Source: UBA4207 sp964352405 (lineage in GTDB: Bacteria; Bdellovibrionota; Bacteriovoracia; Bacteriovoracales; Bacteriovoracaceae). Taken from it: 41,984 bases of DNA. The DNA lies in NCBI GenBank assembly GCA_964352405.1, contig CAYGRY010000020.1, positions 1 through 41,984 on the forward strand, given 5' to 3'. Each line of letters opens with the position of its first letter. The first letter of the stretch is position 1. Below are positions 15,928 to 23,459 of this stretch, in pieces. A model generated the notes under the pieces. That model saw nothing but the letters and a program-made list of their open reading frames with translations. It was not told the DNA's origin and searched no databases. Made by a program: the position numbers and the translations under genes.

Positions 15928-16365
15928 TTACGCGTTTTTCGCTCGTTGCTCATATGCTTTAAGCATATTAGGAAGATTAACTTCCGTTAAAGTTTTAACA
16001 ATCATTCCAGCGCCAGGAAAAAAACCTTTAACTTCAACTTCTACATTATAAACAACACCAGTCGTGCCATTTCCTAGGTCTTTAAGCTCCCAAGATCCAG
16101 CATTAACTTTAAAAATATCACCCTTTTCAAAACTCCAAGAAAGTTTATTAGGTGCGCTCTCTTCCATGTTTAAAATATAGGTAAGTTTTTTGATCATGTT
16201 CAAAGAATATTCGACTCTGATTTTGCCATTATTTCGATCAAGTATTTTAATGCCACTAACTCCATCAACGAAATCAGGGTAGCTTTCATAATCACTAATT
16301 ACACCCCAGACTTTATCAATTGAGGCGCCAAAAGTTGTCTCTTTAGTTGCTTTAGCTCCGGCCAT
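15928..16365 (-). CDS. SRPBCC-superfamily protein (Coq10/RatA-like START fold)
   Basis: The 145-residue product has the helix-grip pattern of the polyketide-cyclase/Coq10 group: a first strand (ATKETTFGASIDKVWGVISDYESYPDF), the conserved DYESYPDFV, the middle strands IRVEYSLNMIKKLTYILNM and LSWSFEKGD, and a long C-terminal helix. These proteins bind small hydrophobic molecules in a cavity; bacterial members are linked to ubiquinone handling or to ribosome association. Which applies here is unknown. AAAGGAG precedes the ATG. It lies between glpX and the small unknown gene. Confidence 0.82.
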   Translation of the reverse strand: MAGAKATKETTFGASIDKVWGVISDYESYPDFVDGVSGIKILDRNNGKIRVEYSLNMIKKLTYILNMEESAPNKLSWSFEKGDIFKVNAGSWELKDLGNGTTGVVYNVEVEVKGFFPGAGMIVKTLTEVNLPNMLKAYEQRAKNA

Positions 16366-16379
16366 GGAACTCTCCTTTC

Positions 16380-17333
16380 TTAATATCTAGGTTTCTTGTC
16401 AAAGTGGTGTTCAGCTTCAATTCGACGAATTGTTCCACTTTGTGAGCGCATCACCATTGAGTGAGTAACCGCACCCCATGATTTGAATTTCACGCCACGA
16501 AGAAATGTTCCATCAGTCACACCAGTGGCGCAAAATAAAACATTTCCACTAGCAAGATCTTGCATATGGAAAACACGATTAATGTCTTCAATGCCCATGA
16601 CTTTTGCTCTTTCGATTTCTTCATTATTTCTTGGTTTTAAAATTCCTTGAAAGTCTCCGCCCATACAACGCATGGCCGCAGCAGCAATCACACCTTCAGG
16701 AGCTCCACCAATCCCCATAAGAATATCAACACCAGAGTTGCTATCACAGCAAGCTAAGGCAGCAGCAACGTCTCCGTCACCAATCAGTTGAATACGAGCA
16801 CCGGCCGCTCTAACTTCTTCAATGAGTTCCATATGACGAGGACGATCGAGAATGATCGCAGTTAAATCTTGAACACGACACTTTTTAACTTCTGCAAGAC
16901 GCTTTAAGTTTTCAAGAGGAGATTCTTTGATATCAATAACGCCTTTGCCTTCAGGGCCAACGGCGATTTTTTGCATGTATGTATCTGGGGCGTTTAGCAG
17001 TCCACCTTTTTCAGCAATGGCCATCACAGAAATTGAGTTTTCCTGTCCGCGAGCACAAACACTTGTACCTTCTAACGGATCTACAGCAATCTCAAGTTCA
17101 GGACCTACGCCACTGCCAACTTTTTCACCAATATAAAGCATAGGAGCTTCATCGCGCTCACCTTCACCAATAACAATAGTGGCATTACATTCGACAGAAT
17201 CTAACATTTTTCTCGCTGCATCGACTGCGGCTTGATCGGCTAGCTTCTCATCGCCACGACCCATCGTACGGGCACTGGCAATAGCAGCCATTTCTGTAAC
17301 ACGGACAAATTCTAACGCTAAGTTTCTATTCAT
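16380..17333 (-). CDS. glpX: Class II fructose-1,6-bisphosphatase GlpX
   Basis: GlpX removes the 1-phosphate from fructose 1,6-bisphosphate in gluconeogenesis. Characteristic segments are NATIVIGEGERDEAPMLYIG (metal ligands Glu/Asp), EIAVDPLEGTSVCARG, the PDTYMQKIAVGP stretch and IGGAPEGVIAAAAMRCMGG. The length of 317 residues is normal. The frame is open to a TTG four codons upstream, but GGGAG is correctly spaced for the ATG at 17333. It may share a transcript with the PilZ gene 60 bases upstream and the SRPBCC gene 14 bases downstream. No class I fbp is seen here. Confidence 0.96.
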   Translation of the reverse strand: MNRNLALEFVRVTEMAAIASARTMGRGDEKLADQAAVDAARKMLDSVECNATIVIGEGERDEAPMLYIGEKVGSGVGPELEIAVDPLEGTSVCARGQENSISVMAIAEKGGLLNAPDTYMQKIAVGPEGKGVIDIKESPLENLKRLAEVKKCRVQDLTAIILDRPRHMELIEEVRAAGARIQLIGDGDVAAALACCDSNSGVDILMGIGGAPEGVIAAAAMRCMGGDFQGILKPRNNEEIERAKVMGIEDINRVFHMQDLASGNVLFCATGVTDGTFLRGVKFKSWGAVTHSMVMRSQSGTIRRIEAEHHFDKKPRY

Positions 17334-17393
17334 TATAACTCCCAAGGATTTGACTTAGTATAAGGGAGCAAGGGCAATGTGAGAAGTTACAAT

Positions 17394-18113
17394 TTAAGAG
17401 AGTTTCAAAGTTAAAAACGATCTTGCACCCTCAGGAAGATGACTATCTCCCAAAGCTTCAACAATATCGCAGGCCATAGCAATCTTGTGCTCATCTACGC
17501 CTTCATCAACTTGAAACATGATCTCATCTTCACATATTAGTGGAGTATCTAGGTCTCTTTTAGAAATAACGCGACCTGTTTTAAGTCCTTTTCCGTCATA
17601 CCATTCAACATAGTTTTCCATCATGATGATTTGAAAACGAGAGACTTCACCATCATTATGGCGCCATACAAAAATCTCAAATGGTCCGTCTGCACGCACC
17701 CAAAACTTAAGATTGCTTGGTACATCCATATCTATATCGTGTCCGTGAACAGGACGCATGCTTTTGACTATATTATCAACTGATAAAAAACTTTTGATAT
17801 TACTAATCAGTTTGGCATCGTTAGAAAACTTAACTCCAAGACGCTTACCACTTACCCATTTCACTTTTCCAGCGATCGTTAGACTAGATCCTTTCCAGTG
17901 AATTTCACCTTTTAAATCTTGTCCTTCTACATAAAGATGTCCGCCATCTTTAAGACCGAGCTGCATTCCCGTAAACGAGATATCTACAACTTCAAAAGCC
18001 TGGGCACTTGCGGCTTCACCTTTGAACGTTAAAAAACAAAAGGGAAAACGTGGAAAAATTCTTTTTTCAACGTCTTGATAACCTGTCTTAATGAGATTGA
18101 GCTGACCTTCCAT
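17394..18113 (-). CDS. PilZ-domain protein (probable c-di-GMP effector)
   Basis: PilZ domains bind cyclic di-GMP. The two binding motifs are present: RIFPR (R18-x3-R22, the RxxxR switch) and DISFTG (D44-x-S-x2-G49), followed by the six-strand barrel with LKGEIHWKG, IAGKVKWVSGKRLGVKF. The C-terminal 130 residues form a second domain with a DGPFEIFVWRH segment that I do not recognise, so this is not a stand-alone PilZ. AGGAAA precedes the ATG. It is first in the run leading to glpX and yggS, and diverges from pgsA. Confidence 0.88.
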   Translation of the reverse strand: MEGQLNLIKTGYQDVEKRIFPRFPFCFLTFKGEAASAQAFEVVDISFTGMQLGLKDGGHLYVEGQDLKGEIHWKGSSLTIAGKVKWVSGKRLGVKFSNDAKLISNIKSFLSVDNIVKSMRPVHGHDIDMDVPSNLKFWVRADGPFEIFVWRHNDGEVSRFQIIMMENYVEWYDGKGLKTGRVISKRDLDTPLICEDEIMFQVDEGVDEHKIAMACDIVEALGDSHLPEGARSFLTLKLS

Positions 18114-18229
18114 AGTTTTCCTATCTTCCTTTAAAAATATCTCCTAATATCTTAGCATGGGCGAAGCTCAAGGTTTTACGGGAAACATTTTCTCTGTTAG
18201 CCTGCCTTATTCAATAAAAATCGGAAAGA

Positions 18230-18877
18230 ATGACACTGATGAATGCTTCAACTAGTCACGAATGGGAAATTAATAACCTACCAAACAGGTTGACTATATT
18301 CCGAGTTCTCCTCATCCCAATTATCATTGGCTCAATGTTTTTAGGGACACTAACATGGGAAGCTATAGTTCCTTGGCATAAGACACTTGGCTATATCGCT
18401 GCATGGACATTTGTCGCAGCCTCAATCACTGATTTTTTTGATGGCTATATTGCTAGAAAAAGAAATATCGTCACTGTATTTGGCTCATTTCTTGACCCTA
18501 TCGCAGATAAATTCTTAGTTATTTCTTCACTAGTCATGCTTCAAGAGCTTGGTCGCTTACCAGGTCTTTTAGTGGTCGTGCTGGTTTTAAGAGAACTTTA
18601 TATTACTTCTTTAAGATTACTTGCTACGGAGCGTGGACTGAAGATACCGGTTGGACAAGCCGGTAAATGGAAAACGGCAACTCAAATGGTAGGAGTGCCT
18701 TTTTTAATGGCATACGATCATCCTTTTGGGATTCCAATGCCAGAAATCGGCTTTGCTTTAATTGCCCTAGCGAGCCTACTGTCAGTTTTTTCCGCCCTAG
18801 AGTATTCTTTGGGACTCCTGCGTAAAATTAAGGCTAAAAGGAAATCGGCCCATGCAAAAGAATTCACCAAAGCGTAA
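18230..18877 (+). CDS. pgsA: CDP-diacylglycerol-glycerol-3-phosphate 3-phosphatidyltransferase
   Basis: PgsA makes phosphatidylglycerophosphate, the committed step to phosphatidylglycerol. The CDP-alcohol phosphatidyltransferase signature is complete: D68-x2-D71-G-x2-A-R, eight residues, G85-x3-D89-x3-D93. The early motif LPNRLTIFRVLLIP is also typical. Several membrane spans follow. At 215 residues it is slightly long because of a polar N-terminal extension; the ATG at 18239 is an alternative start. The 3' end overlaps serB by 26 bases. Confidence 0.95.
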   Translation: MTLMNASTSHEWEINNLPNRLTIFRVLLIPIIIGSMFLGTLTWEAIVPWHKTLGYIAAWTFVAASITDFFDGYIARKRNIVTVFGSFLDPIADKFLVISSLVMLQELGRLPGLLVVVLVLRELYITSLRLLATERGLKIPVGQAGKWKTATQMVGVPFLMAYDHPFGIPMPEIGFALIALASLLSVFSALEYSLGLLRKIKAKRKSAHAKEFTKA

Positions 18878-20039
18878 TATCCTAGTCACCGTCTCAGGTC
18901 CCGACCAACCTGGTATTACTTCAAAACTCATGCATCTTGTAACTGAGCATGGAGCAAGTCTGCGCGATATGGGTCAGGCCGTTACACATGGTTTATTATC
19001 TTTATCTTTTTTGATTGAAGTTTCAGGCGAAGAGCCAACAGTTGTTAAAGAATTACTCTTTTCTTGTACTCAACTTAATTTAACACTTACGTTTCAAGAA
19101 ATTGCTCTTCGTGATTTACCTGAACTTGGTGAAAAATTTATTTTAAGCTGTGTATCTACACAAAACTTACCTGCTTCTTTTGTTAGAGATGTTGCAGATG
19201 CTTTAGCAAGTGCCGGCATCAATATTTTACGTATTGATAATATGACTCCGCAAAATTTTACATGTCTTGAAGTTACAACCACCGTGCCTAAAGGCTTGAG
19301 CTGGAAAAAAGTTAAGGCAAAACTTTTAGACGTTTCTACGGCTCATAAAGTTGATGTTGCCTTTATTAAAGACAATGTCTTTAGAAGAAGTAAACGCCTT
19401 ATTGTTTTTGATATGGATTCAACTCTTATTCAAACTGAAGTCATTGATGAAATGGCCGATATAGCTGGTGTTGGTTCTGAAGTTAGACATATCACCGAAG
19501 AAGCCATGAACGGCAAGATGGATTTTAATGAATCTTTAAGACAACGTGTTTCAAAGCTTAAAGGGTTAAAAGAATCTCAAATGCAAACAATCCTAGAAGG
19601 ACTACCTTTTACTCCAGGTGCTGTTGAGTTTATACAGACGGTTAAATCTCTTGGATACAAAGTTGCACTTATTTCTGGTGGATTCACATTCTTTGCTTAT
19701 GCATTAAAAGAAAAACTAGGCCTAGATTATGCCTTTGCTAATGAATTAGAAATTGTCGACGGCAAGTTAACTGGCGAAATAGAAGGAACTATTGTTAATG
19801 CTGAACAAAAAGCCTTCTTGTTAAAAGTGATTGCCCAACAAGAGAAGATCTCACTTGAACAAGTTGTTGCTATAGGTGATGGAGCCAATGATCTTCCAAT
19901 GCTTGCAGCAGCCGGTCTTGGCATTGCCTTTCACGCCAAAGATATTGTGAAACAGGAAGCCGAACAGCATATGAGTCACGGCCCAATGACGTCTATTTTA
20001 TATTTTCTAGGAATCCCAGGACCAGGGCAACATAACTAG
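18852..20039 (+). CDS. serB: Phosphoserine phosphatase SerB with N-terminal ACT domains
   Basis: SerB hydrolyses phosphoserine in the last step of serine synthesis. The 395-residue protein has two ACT-like regulatory regions (ILVTVSGPDQPGITSKLM near residues 10-27 and a second around 95-170), then the HAD phosphatase: DMDSTLIQTEVIDEMA with nucleophile D187 and acid D189, ALISGGFTFFA (motif II) and GDGANDLPML (motif III). AGGAAA lies a little upstream of the ATG inside pgsA. The ACT pair suggests control by an amino acid, typically serine; this is from family knowledge. The stop overlaps the ribosome site of the next gene. Confidence 0.95.
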   Translation: MQKNSPKRNILVTVSGPDQPGITSKLMHLVTEHGASLRDMGQAVTHGLLSLSFLIEVSGEEPTVVKELLFSCTQLNLTLTFQEIALRDLPELGEKFILSCVSTQNLPASFVRDVADALASAGINILRIDNMTPQNFTCLEVTTTVPKGLSWKKVKAKLLDVSTAHKVDVAFIKDNVFRRSKRLIVFDMDSTLIQTEVIDEMADIAGVGSEVRHITEEAMNGKMDFNESLRQRVSKLKGLKESQMQTILEGLPFTPGAVEFIQTVKSLGYKVALISGGFTFFAYALKEKLGLDYAFANELEIVDGKLTGEIEGTIVNAEQKAFLLKVIAQQEKISLEQVVAIGDGANDLPMLAAAGLGIAFHAKDIVKQEAEQHMSHGPMTSILYFLGIPGPGQHN

Positions 20040-20048
20040 GAGTTTTGA

Positions 20049-20606
20049 TTGCGCTTAAAGCTTAGAAAGAATCAATCTTCATTTCCTAATGAAGTTTTAC
20101 AAGAAACTTCATTGAAGATTTTAGAAATACTTGGCGATGGACTCACTAGTATTCCAAGTGATATTTCAAAGCTTAATCAGCTTGAAACCTTAACAATTCA
20201 AGCACCTCTTTTAGAAACATTACCAAAAGAAATTTTTGAACTTCAAAAATTAAAAATTTTAAAAATAAAAAATTGTGCTATTCAAAAATTGAATTCAGTT
20301 AACCCAAGCCCTTCAATAGAGAAGATTCAGATTGCTCAAACAAGCTTATCTGAGTTTCCAAGCTGGCTATGCAAACTTTCAAAGTTAACTGAGCTTGATT
20401 TAGGTCATAATAACCTAAGTAAGCTGCCAGGAGATTTCTCTCTTTTAGAAAATCTAAAACGTTTAATTTTGGATAACAATAAGTTTGAAGAACTTCCCCA
20501 TCCTATATTCAATCTTAAAAATTTAAAGCATCTATCAATTGATGGAAACCTGTTCTCTGACGAAGAAAAAGAGAGAATTACTGATCGTCTTGGAATTTGG
20601 TTTTAG
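20049..20606 (+). CDS. Leucine-rich-repeat protein, cytoplasmic
   Basis: About six leucine-rich repeats of the bacterial LPxxL type fill this 185-residue protein, best seen as LTELDLGHNNLSKLPGDFSL, LKRLILDNNKFEELPHPIF and LKHLSIDGNLF. No signal peptide or membrane segment is present, so it should stay in the cytoplasm and bind a protein partner. The start is TTG, with AGGAG six bases upstream that overlaps the serB stop, making it the third gene of the pgsA-serB unit. Its 3' end overlaps the convergent cNMP-domain gene by four bases. The partner is unknown. Confidence 0.85.
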   Translation: MRLKLRKNQSSFPNEVLQETSLKILEILGDGLTSIPSDISKLNQLETLTIQAPLLETLPKEIFELQKLKILKIKNCAIQKLNSVNPSPSIEKIQIAQTSLSEFPSWLCKLSKLTELDLGHNNLSKLPGDFSLLENLKRLILDNNKFEELPHPIFNLKNLKHLSIDGNLFSDEEKERITDRLGIWF

Positions 20607-20953
20607 ACTTTAATTCTTGTATTCGCTTTTCTCAAGCGATCTAATAACGTATGAACAAGGGCTTGATACCATTTAGGTAATTGCTTCATAGAAGCTTCAA
20701 ATTTAGCTCGTGGAATGACTGTCAGAGTACATTCAGTTACAGCTTTTACAGATGCGCTTCTTGGCTCTTCATCTAAAAAAGACATCTCTCCGACGATTTC
20801 ACCTGAATAGATTGTTCCAATCTGTTGAGTCTTATCACCTTTTCTTTTGACGACGGCCAAGGTTCCAGATTGCAAATAATACATATCAAGGCTTTCTTCA
20901 CCTTCGCGAACAAGAAACTCATTAGGTGCTAGCGTTCTAATCGGATCACTCAT
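20603..20953 (-). CDS. Stand-alone cyclic-nucleotide-binding domain protein
   Basis: A single cNMP-binding domain of 116 residues. The phosphate-binding cassette reads GEIVGEMSFLDEEPRSASV, keeping the Glu (E56) and Arg (R65) that contact the sugar and phosphate in CRP-type proteins, so it should still bind a cyclic nucleotide. There is no DNA-binding domain, kinase or channel attached, and the C-terminal helix is short. GAGG precedes the ATG. It may act as a protein-level switch with an unknown partner. It lies downstream of clpB's upstream neighbour set on the minus strand, 73 bases beyond the clpB stop. Confidence 0.88.
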   Translation of the reverse strand: MSDPIRTLAPNEFLVREGEESLDMYYLQSGTLAVVKRKGDKTQQIGTIYSGEIVGEMSFLDEEPRSASVKAVTECTLTVIPRAKFEASMKQLPKWYQALVHTLLDRLRKANTRIKV

Positions 20954-21026
20954 GGGGACCTCATTTATTGATCAATATAATTTAAATTATACATTTGATC
21001 GTAGAGTAACCCCCACAAGGGCAATT

Positions 21027-23396
21027 TTAACCTAAATCGAACACAACTTCAGACTTATGAGCGTTCCAAGAAGCCGTCACAAGTTTTTTATCAGAAGTAT
21101 CTGACAGTAATAGTTTTGCAAGAGGTCTAAGAACAACCTTGTTGAATATTGAAGCTAAAGGTCTTGCTCCGTATCTTGGATCATATCCTTTTTCACTTAA
21201 AATACTGACCAGATCTTCATTTAAAGCAAGTTTAAGACTTCTATCAACTAAACGCTCGTTAACCAGCTTAACTTGTTTCGCAACTAAGTCATGCATAATA
21301 TCAGGACCTAATGATGAGTATTCTAACACTGCATCTAAGCGGCCTAAAACTTCTGGTTTGAAATCTAATTCAATATCTTTAGAGTTTGAAGTCGCAATGA
21401 TGACTGTATTTCTAAAAATGATGGTTCGACCTTTATTGTCAGTTAATCTGCCGTCATCAAGAATCTGCAATAAAATATCTGAGAAATCTCGGTGAGCTTT
21501 TTCAATCTCATCAAAAAGAATGACAGCATAAGGTTTACGTCTAATCGCTTCAGTTAAGACTCCGCCTTCATCATAACCAACATAACCAGCAGGAGCTCCA
21601 ATAAGTTTAGATACCGAGTGCTTTTCAGAAAACTCTGATAAATCAAATCTTATAAGTGCATCTTCTGTATCAAATAAGAGGTTAGCTAACGCCTTAGCTG
21701 TTTCTGTTTTACCAACACCTGATGGACCTTTTAGTAAAAATGAACCGAGAGGTCTTCTCGTATCAGTTAGCCCGGCATGTGAAGAAATTAAAGTCTCAGC
21801 TATTTCGTGAATAGCTTCACTTTGACCATAAACTCTTTCTTTTAACTTTGATTCCAAATCAAGAATATTTTCTTGTCTGGTCTTCATAATTTTATCGACA
21901 GGAATGCCAGTTTGTCTTGAAATCACGGCAGCGATATCTTTTGCACTTAAGATCCAATCATGATTTGTGCCTTGGACTTGGCTTTCAAGCTCAGGAATAA
22001 CAGAATACTTAAGCTCACTGGCTTTTTCATAGTCTTGTCTTCTTTCCGCTTGCTCAAGCTCAAACTTCATTTTCTCAAGTTGATTTTTTAATTCAGATAC
22101 TTTTTTAACTGAGAGAACTTCTTGTTCCCACTTACCTTTTTCTTCAGCAAAAACTTTCTCTAAGTTTAGAATTTCTTTATCAAGCTCAGGTGTCTTATTC
22201 ATTTGTGAATAGATCTTTTTAGATCTTATATCTGCTTGAAGTTCTACAAGCTTAGCGGGCATCGCCTCTGCAGATAACTTAAGTGCGCTAGAAGCTTCAT
22301 CGATAAGATCAATAGCTTTATCAGGAAGTTGTTTATCCGTAATATACTGATCTGATAAAACAACAGATTGAAAAACTGCATCATCAGAGATTTTAATGCC
22401 GTGATGGATTTCCAACTTTTCTCTTACACCTGTTAAGATTTCGATCGCATCTTCTTTTGATGGCTCATTAACAGGAACTGGTCTAAATCTTCGATCTAAA
22501 GCAGCGTCACCTAAAATATACTTTTGATATTCCTCTGGAGTAGTAGCACCGATACAGTGAAGATCTCCACGAGCAAGTGCAGGCTTTAAAAGGTTAGCAG
22601 CATCCATCGCTCCATCAGTTCGACCAGCGCCAACAAGCTGATGCATTTCATCGATAAAAAGAATGACCTGACCGGCTTGTCCTTTAACCCATTTAATTAA
22701 TTTTTGAAGTCTTTCTTCAAATTCCCCTCGGTACTTGGTACCGGCCATTAATGATCCCATATCTAAGGACATGACAGTTTTATCTGAAAGAACGTCGGGT
22801 ACGTTGCCTTTAACGATTGCTTCGGCCAGACCTTCGACGATGGCAGTTTTACCAACACCTGCAAGACCGACAAGAACCGGATTATTTTTTCCACGACGGC
22901 CAAGAATTTCCATCACTGCTCTAATCTCTTTTGAGCGCCCAATAACAGGATCAAGTTTTCCTTGCTCTGCTAATTCATTAAGATTTGTTAAAAATGAAGG
23001 GACTTCTTCATCCGCATCATGAGATTCATTTAAAATGGAGGGGTCAAATTTAAATTCAGGCAAGGCTTGATTTAAATAACGTAATAGATCTGTTTCACTA
23101 ACTTCTTGTCGTGCAGCTTGAATGGCGTGAGAGCTAGCATAAGTTAACCATTCAGAAAATTTTGAGCTGGCTTTTAATTGATCAACAGAAACTTTTGAAG
23201 AAAGAACAGCAAGTTGATCAAGAATTGTCTTAATTTCTTTTTTATGTGATTTAAAAGCTCTTGCACTGAATGATTGAGGATTTGATACTAATCCAAAGAG
23301 TAAATGAATGGGTTCTAACTGAGCGTTTTGTCTTTTAAGTGCCTCAGTTTGAGCAATATCAAGAGAGCCTGCAACAATTGAATCAAATTTATTCAT
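21027..23396 (-). CDS. clpB: ClpB-type AAA+ disaggregase (shortened)
   Basis: Two AAA+ modules: Walker A GLAGVGKT (177-184) with Walker B ILFIDE (249-250), and Walker A GPSGVGKT (557-564) with Walker B VILFDE (629-630). Between them lies a coiled coil (about 380-475) ending in YEKASELKYSVIPELE, matching the ClpB middle domain rather than ClpA; no ClpP-binding IGL/IGF loop is visible. This favours a DnaK-linked disaggregase. At 789 residues it is shorter than usual (about 860): the N-domain is compact, and in module 2 the usual TSNLGS segment is TSNSKD followed by a deletion, with FKPEVLGRLD for FRPEFLNRID. GGAG precedes the ATG. A heat-shock-like promoter lies directly upstream. Confidence 0.9.
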   Translation of the reverse strand: MNKFDSIVAGSLDIAQTEALKRQNAQLEPIHLLFGLVSNPQSFSARAFKSHKKEIKTILDQLAVLSSKVSVDQLKASSKFSEWLTYASSHAIQAARQEVSETDLLRYLNQALPEFKFDPSILNESHDADEEVPSFLTNLNELAEQGKLDPVIGRSKEIRAVMEILGRRGKNNPVLVGLAGVGKTAIVEGLAEAIVKGNVPDVLSDKTVMSLDMGSLMAGTKYRGEFEERLQKLIKWVKGQAGQVILFIDEMHQLVGAGRTDGAMDAANLLKPALARGDLHCIGATTPEEYQKYILGDAALDRRFRPVPVNEPSKEDAIEILTGVREKLEIHHGIKISDDAVFQSVVLSDQYITDKQLPDKAIDLIDEASSALKLSAEAMPAKLVELQADIRSKKIYSQMNKTPELDKEILNLEKVFAEEKGKWEQEVLSVKKVSELKNQLEKMKFELEQAERRQDYEKASELKYSVIPELESQVQGTNHDWILSAKDIAAVISRQTGIPVDKIMKTRQENILDLESKLKERVYGQSEAIHEIAETLISSHAGLTDTRRPLGSFLLKGPSGVGKTETAKALANLLFDTEDALIRFDLSEFSEKHSVSKLIGAPAGYVGYDEGGVLTEAIRRKPYAVILFDEIEKAHRDFSDILLQILDDGRLTDNKGRTIIFRNTVIIATSNSKDIELDFKPEVLGRLDAVLEYSSLGPDIMHDLVAKQVKLVNERLVDRSLKLALNEDLVSILSEKGYDPRYGARPLASIFNKVVLRPLAKLLLSDTSDKKLVTASWNAHKSEVVFDLG

Positions 23397-23414
23397 ATTA
23401 ACTCCTTCTAATTA

Positions 23415-23445
23415 TAAGATGGGAGCCAAAAGATCGATGTCAAGG
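23415..23445 (-). promoter_or_regulatory. Sigma32-like heat-shock promoter of clpB
   Basis: Read on the minus strand, CCTTGACA (23445-23438) is followed after 13 bases by TCCCATCTTA (23424-23415). These resemble the sigma32 elements CTTGAA and CCCCATnTA at an allowed distance. As a sigma70 promoter, TTGACA and TATAAT here would be 21 bases apart, too far. The message would have a short leader with GGAG before the ATG at 23396. Confidence 0.45.
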
Positions 23446-23459
23446 TTGTGTTGCTTAAA

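Noticed and set aside
21027..23396. Assignment of the AAA+ protein as ClpA
   Set aside because: The coiled-coil middle domain is of ClpB type and no ClpP-binding loop is visible.
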